The notes beneath the pieces were generated by a model. That model searched no databases, was not told the origin of the DNA, and saw only the letters and a program-made list of their open reading frames with translations. DNA of 17,542 nucleotides from WTJX01 sp045106295 (GTDB lineage Bacteria; Bacteroidota; Bacteroidia; Cytophagales; JAAEPT01): the NCBI GenBank assembly GCA_045106295.1, contig JBGCEI010000108.1, positions 1 through 17,542 of the forward strand. The letters run 5' to 3'. The stretch's first letter is position 1, and every line of letters starts with the position of its first letter. Made by a program: the position numbers and the translations under genes. Shown one piece after another: positions 14,144 to 17,542 of this stretch.

Positions 14144-15904
14144 ATGACTAAAAAAATACGTTCCTTATACAGTGTTGATTCTGAAAATCTAGTAGGATCA
14201 CCCATAAAGCGATTCTTTAGATTACTAGATAAAGAACGAAAAGAGATTATCCTTATATACTTTTACGCCATTTTTAATGGCTTGATAGCATTAAGTCTAC
14301 CCTTAGGAGTACAGGCTATTATAAGTACCATTTTAGGGGGAGAGATTACTTCATCTTGGGTTATTCTCATTGTGATTGTACTCATAGGTTTTGCGCTCTC
14401 CGGAATCGTACAAATAATGCAGTTAACGATATCTGAAGTCATTCAACAGCGGATTTTTGCCCGTGCTTCATTTGAATTTGTTTTTAGAATTCCTAGAATG
14501 AAACTCGAAGCGCTTAACAAGTATTATACGCCTGAATTGATTAATCGTTTTTTTGACGTAATAACTATTCAAAAAGGGCTTTCAAAAATATTAATGGATT
14601 TTTCGGCCGCCATCTTATCAATAATTTTTGGATTAATTCTACTTTCTTTTTACGATTTTTCATTCGTATTTTTTGGACTACTAGTTCTTACCGTATTAGC
14701 AATAATCATAAACTACACAGGGAAAAAAGGGTTGAAAACTAGTATTGCAGAATCAAAGTACAAATACGAAGTAGTTCATTGGCTACAAGAAGTAGCTAGA
14801 GCAATGAGTATTTATAAGCTAGCTGGGTACACGGACATTCCTATGAAACGTACAGACTACCTAGTGGGTAAATATGTAGAAGAAAGGAAAAAACATTTTA
14901 AAGTCCTACTTGGTCAATACATCAGTATCACTGGTTTTAAAACGCTCACTTCTGGAGGGTTATTAGTAATAGGAAGTATCCTTTTGATCAAACAAAAAAT
15001 CAATATAGGACAGTTTGTAGCCACCGAAATTGTCATTATATCTATCGTAACCTCCGTAGAAAAACTAATTCTTACCATGGAAACCATTTATGACGTTTTA
15101 ACTGGAATAGAGAAAATGGGGAATGTTACAGATCTACCAATTGAAGAAGAAGAAGGAATAAACTTTGAAGAGATCGATACAGGAAAAGGTGTGAAAATAG
15201 AAGTAAAAGACCTAAGCTATCAATTTCCTGGTGCTGGACGGTATGGCTTAAAAGATATTAACTTTACCATTCACGCTGGAGAAAAAGTATGCATCGCAGG
15301 ATTTAATGGATCAGGTAAATCTACCCTTCTTAATATTATAGCTACTTTATTCCACGATTACCAAGGGGTAATTACATTTAACGATTTCAGTCTCAAAAAT
15401 TTAAATCTAATGAGTGTTAGAAGTTATGCTGGTGAAAGTTTATCAAACAAAGAATTAGTAAACGGAACCATAGAAGAAAATATTTCAATGGGCCGAGATG
15501 ATATTTCTTTCCAAGATGTTAAAAATGCATCTAAGTTCATCGGGTTAGATGATTACGTACAGAAACTACCTATAGGATACTATACGACCATGGTTCCTGG
15601 CGACATGACTGTTCCTAGAAGTGTTATCAATAAAATCACTATTGCACGAAGTATCGCCGAAAAACCACGCCTATTCTTACTAGATGAGATATTCTTGAAT
15701 ATGCAACGAGATGAGAAAAACAGAGTCATAGATTTTTTTACGGAAGATAGCAAACCATGGACTATGTTAGCAGCTACTACAGACGCAAGGTTTGCTTCCC
15801 AATGTGATAAAATAATAATTTTAAATAACGGAAAAATAGAAGATATAGGAACATTCATGGAAATATCTAAAAAGCCTTACTTCGATAATATCTTCCAAGT
15901 CTAA
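14144..15904 (+). CDS. ABC exporter (fused membrane and ATPase domains) with degenerate ATPase motifs
   Basis: A 586-residue half-transporter. Residues 30-330 form a six-helix exporter-type membrane domain (for example YFYAIFNGLIALSLPLGVQA, WVILIVIVLIGFALSGI, LLVIGSILLIKQKINIGQF). It resembles type I secretion and HlyB-like transporters but has no N-terminal C39 peptidase. The ATPase domain follows from about 360. Walker A GFNGSGKST is intact at 386-394, and Walker B FLLDE ends with D514 and E515. Three other motifs are lost. The Q-loop glutamine is replaced by S434. LSGGQ is replaced by VPRSV at 490-494, although the following ITIARSI is normal. The H-loop histidine is replaced by T546 (AATTDAR). 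The D-loop also deviates (IFLNMQ). The HlyD-type gene follows after 20 bp, so the pair is an export system; the substrate is unknown. Confidence 0.92.
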   Translation: MTKKIRSLYSVDSENLVGSPIKRFFRLLDKERKEIILIYFYAIFNGLIALSLPLGVQAIISTILGGEITSSWVILIVIVLIGFALSGIVQIMQLTISEVIQQRIFARASFEFVFRIPRMKLEALNKYYTPELINRFFDVITIQKGLSKILMDFSAAILSIIFGLILLSFYDFSFVFFGLLVLTVLAIIINYTGKKGLKTSIAESKYKYEVVHWLQEVARAMSIYKLAGYTDIPMKRTDYLVGKYVEERKKHFKVLLGQYISITGFKTLTSGGLLVIGSILLIKQKINIGQFVATEIVIISIVTSVEKLILTMETIYDVLTGIEKMGNVTDLPIEEEEGINFEEIDTGKGVKIEVKDLSYQFPGAGRYGLKDINFTIHAGEKVCIAGFNGSGKSTLLNIIATLFHDYQGVITFNDFSLKNLNLMSVRSYAGESLSNKELVNGTIEENISMGRDDISFQDVKNASKFIGLDDYVQKLPIGYYTTMVPGDMTVPRSVINKITIARSIAEKPRLFLLDEIFLNMQRDEKNRVIDFFTEDSKPWTMLAATTDARFASQCDKIIILNNGKIEDIGTFMEISKKPYFDNIFQV

Positions 15905-15924
15905 CATCAAAACATTATTCATCT

Positions 15925-17286
15925 ATGTTAAATATATCTAACTATAAAGTAGAAAAGGCTATCAAAACATATCATCTAACTGCTTTTTCTAAAATAATAA
16001 ACACAAAAGGAGCTAAAGCATTAACTTATATGCTTTTAAGCGTTGTCTTTTTAGCTATCATTGTACTTTTTTTACCTTGGCGGCAGAATATAAAAGCAAA
16101 AGGAGAACTCACAACATTAAAACCAGAACATAGACCACAAACTATTCATTCAATCATACCTGGAAGAATAAGCAAGTGGCATGTACGAGAAGGGCAATTG
16201 GTTTCTGCGGGTGATACAATATTAACCATTACTGAAATAAAAGCAGACTACCTTGACCCTGAATTAATAAATAGAGTACAGGATCAAGTAACCGCTAAAG
16301 AACAGTCTTTAATATCTTATCAAAGTAAAATAAAGGCACTAGACAAGCAACTGAATGCACTTGAAAAAGCAAGGGGTTTAAAAACAGCACAAGCAAAAAA
16401 CAAGCTAATGCAATCTCAATTAAAACTACAATCCAATAAAGCAGGTTATGAATCTGCTAAAACAGATTATGAAATTGCATTAAAACAATTTGCACGTCAA
16501 AAAACATTGTATGATCAAGGAATAAAATCATTGACTGATTTTGAAAAAAAGAAACAAAAACTACAACTTACTAATGCTAAAATAATAAGCGCTGAAAATA
16601 AAGTTTCAATCAGTCAAAATGATTTAATAAATGCTCAAATTGAATTAAATGCAATTGATGCTAACTATAGTGATAAGATAGCTAAAGCTTCTTCCAATAA
16701 ATTTAGTGCTGAAAGTATGCTTCTAGGAGGAACTACAGAAGTACTAAAAGCAAAAAATAAGCTAGCTAACTATAAAGTTAGAAGTGGTTACTATCATATC
16801 GTAGCTCCTCAAGATTGTTACATCACAAAAGCCATTACTCCAGGAATTGGTGAATTAGTAAAAGAAGGAAAACCTATTGTTTCTATCATGCCAGCAGACT
16901 ATAATTTTGCTGTAGAGCTTTATGTAAATCCAATCGATTATCCACTCATCCATTCTGGCGGAAATGTCCGCTTACTATTTGATGGATGGCCATTTATTGT
17001 ATTTTCAGGATGGCCAAATACTTCCTTTGGAACGTATGGAGGGATCATCGTCGGAATAGACCAAAACATATCTAAAAATGGAAAATATAGAGTGCTTATA
17101 AAACCAGATGAAAATGATACTATTTGGCCAGAAGCACTTAGAGTAGGCTCTGGGGCAAAAGGGATGGCCTTACTAAATACTGTACCCGTATGGTATGAAT
17201 TATGGAGGCAATTGAGCGGTTTCCCTCCTGACTACTACACCAAAAATAAAACAAAAAACAAAAAGTCGGACAAGAAGAAAAAGTAG
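15925..17286 (+). CDS. HlyD-family membrane fusion (periplasmic adaptor) protein
   Basis: A 453-residue adaptor that would link the ABC exporter in the inner membrane to an outer membrane channel. It has a short cytoplasmic N-terminus and one membrane helix at about 33-50. The first lipoyl half is at 75-102 (SIIPGRISKWHVREGQLVSA then GDTILTI). A long alpha-helical hairpin follows at about 112-265, rich in Lys, Gln and Ala. The second lipoyl half is near 290-325 (VAPQDCYITKAITPGIGELV then KEGKPIVSI). A beta-barrel part has VRLLFDGWPF and a C-terminal WPEALRVGSGAKGMALL region. It ends in a lysine-rich tail. It lies 20 bp downstream of the exporter gene and is surely in the same operon. The expected TolC-type gene is not seen: an insertion sequence starts 9 bp after the stop codon. 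Confidence 0.92.
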   Translation: MLNISNYKVEKAIKTYHLTAFSKIINTKGAKALTYMLLSVVFLAIIVLFLPWRQNIKAKGELTTLKPEHRPQTIHSIIPGRISKWHVREGQLVSAGDTILTITEIKADYLDPELINRVQDQVTAKEQSLISYQSKIKALDKQLNALEKARGLKTAQAKNKLMQSQLKLQSNKAGYESAKTDYEIALKQFARQKTLYDQGIKSLTDFEKKKQKLQLTNAKIISAENKVSISQNDLINAQIELNAIDANYSDKIAKASSNKFSAESMLLGGTTEVLKAKNKLANYKVRSGYYHIVAPQDCYITKAITPGIGELVKEGKPIVSIMPADYNFAVELYVNPIDYPLIHSGGNVRLLFDGWPFIVFSGWPNTSFGTYGGIIVGIDQNISKNGKYRVLIKPDENDTIWPEALRVGSGAKGMALLNTVPVWYELWRQLSGFPPDYYTKNKTKNKKSDKKKK

Positions 17287-17295
17287 GTGATTAGC

Positions 17296-17542
17296 CAGGG
17301 CAATCGCCTTTAAAATTTGCTAAGTATTGAAAATTGCATTATTTTTATTGTGTAGTTGATTCACACCGAGTCTACATAAAAAAAAATGCATTTCTCAAAA
17401 AAAACAGAAAAAATTTCCCAGAGTTTCTCTTCTCATTTCTCATCGTTGGAAGATCCACGCAGAACAACCCATGGTCACCATATTTATCCTCTAGAAGAGA
17501 TACTTTTTTTAGTAGTATCTTCTGTCGTTAGTGGCTGGACAC
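17296..17542 (+). mobile_element. Left end of an ISAs1-family insertion sequence (partial)
   Basis: The element probably begins at CAGGG (17296-17300) in CAGGGCAATCGCCTTTAAAA. ISAs1-family ends commonly start with CAGGG, as far as I recall. The transposase frame opens 90 bp inside and is still open at the window edge. The right end, and therefore the inverted repeat match and the target-site duplication, cannot be seen. The bases between the adaptor stop and the element are GTGATTAGC. Confidence 0.7.
17386..17542 (+). CDS. ISAs1-family transposase, N-terminal fragment (cut by window end)
   Basis: From ATG 17386 the frame reads MHFSKKTEKISQSFSSHFSS, then LEDPRRTTHGHHIYPLEEIL and FLVVSSVVSGWT, with no stop before the edge. 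The pattern 'F..L.DPR....HHPLEEIL.....AVLSGW' is the N-terminal associated domain of ISAs1-type DDE transposases (DDE_Tnp_1_assoc, PF13808). Full-length members are about 370-380 residues, so only about one seventh is present. No catalytic residue is in the visible part. Another frame of this segment is also open (17334-17531) but has no protein-like features. Confidence 0.85.
   Translation, partial: MHFSKKTEKISQSFSSHFSSLEDPRRTTHGHHIYPLEEILFLVVSSVVSGWT

Noticed and set aside
17334..17531. 65-codon open frame on the plus strand
   Set aside because: It overlaps the transposase in another frame; the frame from 17386 shows the ISAs1 pattern, this one shows none.
1..17542. CRISPR array, phage genes or toxin-antitoxin pair
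   Set aside because: No regularly spaced repeats, structural phage genes or paired small toxin and antitoxin frames were visible.

Overview
The window looks like a chromosomal segment of a Bacteroidota bacterium, probably Flavobacteriia or a relative. It is AT-rich. Several genes belong to Bacteroidota-typical families: a Porin_10-type outer membrane porin, a DUF5606-type protein, a PyrC with the DDQVHFREPG motif, and a heptose epimerase of the Bacteroidota type. Start codons lack strong Shine-Dalgarno sequences, and several genes are preceded by the Bacteroidota -7 promoter motif TAnnTTTG. No database search was possible, so family names rest on motif recognition.

Bases 1-11928 read as ordinary housekeeping and envelope genes. 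A porin (minus, cut by the window edge) and a DEAD-box RNA helicase (minus) lie divergent from dihydroorotase pyrC (plus). pyrC carries an in-frame TAA that removes the last 24 residues of the protein. tRNA-His(GTG) follows with its promoter and terminator, then a Kbp-like LysM protein (minus). A relic of a ROK/polyphosphate-glucokinase gene precedes hldD (LPS heptose synthesis). A perfect bidirectional terminator separates hldD from the DUF5606-type gene (minus). Next come fabG (fatty acid synthesis) and a plus-strand cluster: a VWA-domain inner-membrane protein, a tiny lipoprotein, a membrane-anchored M23 peptidase and a bactofilin. The last two form a recognised type of peptidoglycan-remodelling and cell-shape pair. 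A small secreted carboxypeptidase-regulatory-like protein (minus) and a BioF-type KAPA synthase complete this half.

Bases 11929-17542 look more accessory: longer, very AT-rich intergenic stretches with several palindromes. They hold a TetR-type regulator, a tandem universal stress protein, an ABC exporter (fused membrane and ATPase domains) and an HlyD-type adaptor. The exporter ATPase keeps Walker A and B but has lost the Q-loop glutamine, the LSGGQ signature and the H-loop histidine, which is the most unusual biochemical observation here. An ISAs1-type insertion sequence begins 9 bp after the adaptor stop codon and runs off the window. It separates the operon from any downstream outer membrane (TolC-type) gene.

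Main points for follow-up: the pyrC nonsense codon, the degenerate exporter operon, the face-to-face promoters made from one inverted repeat between the helicase and pyrC, and the glucokinase relic whose promoter may now serve hldD.
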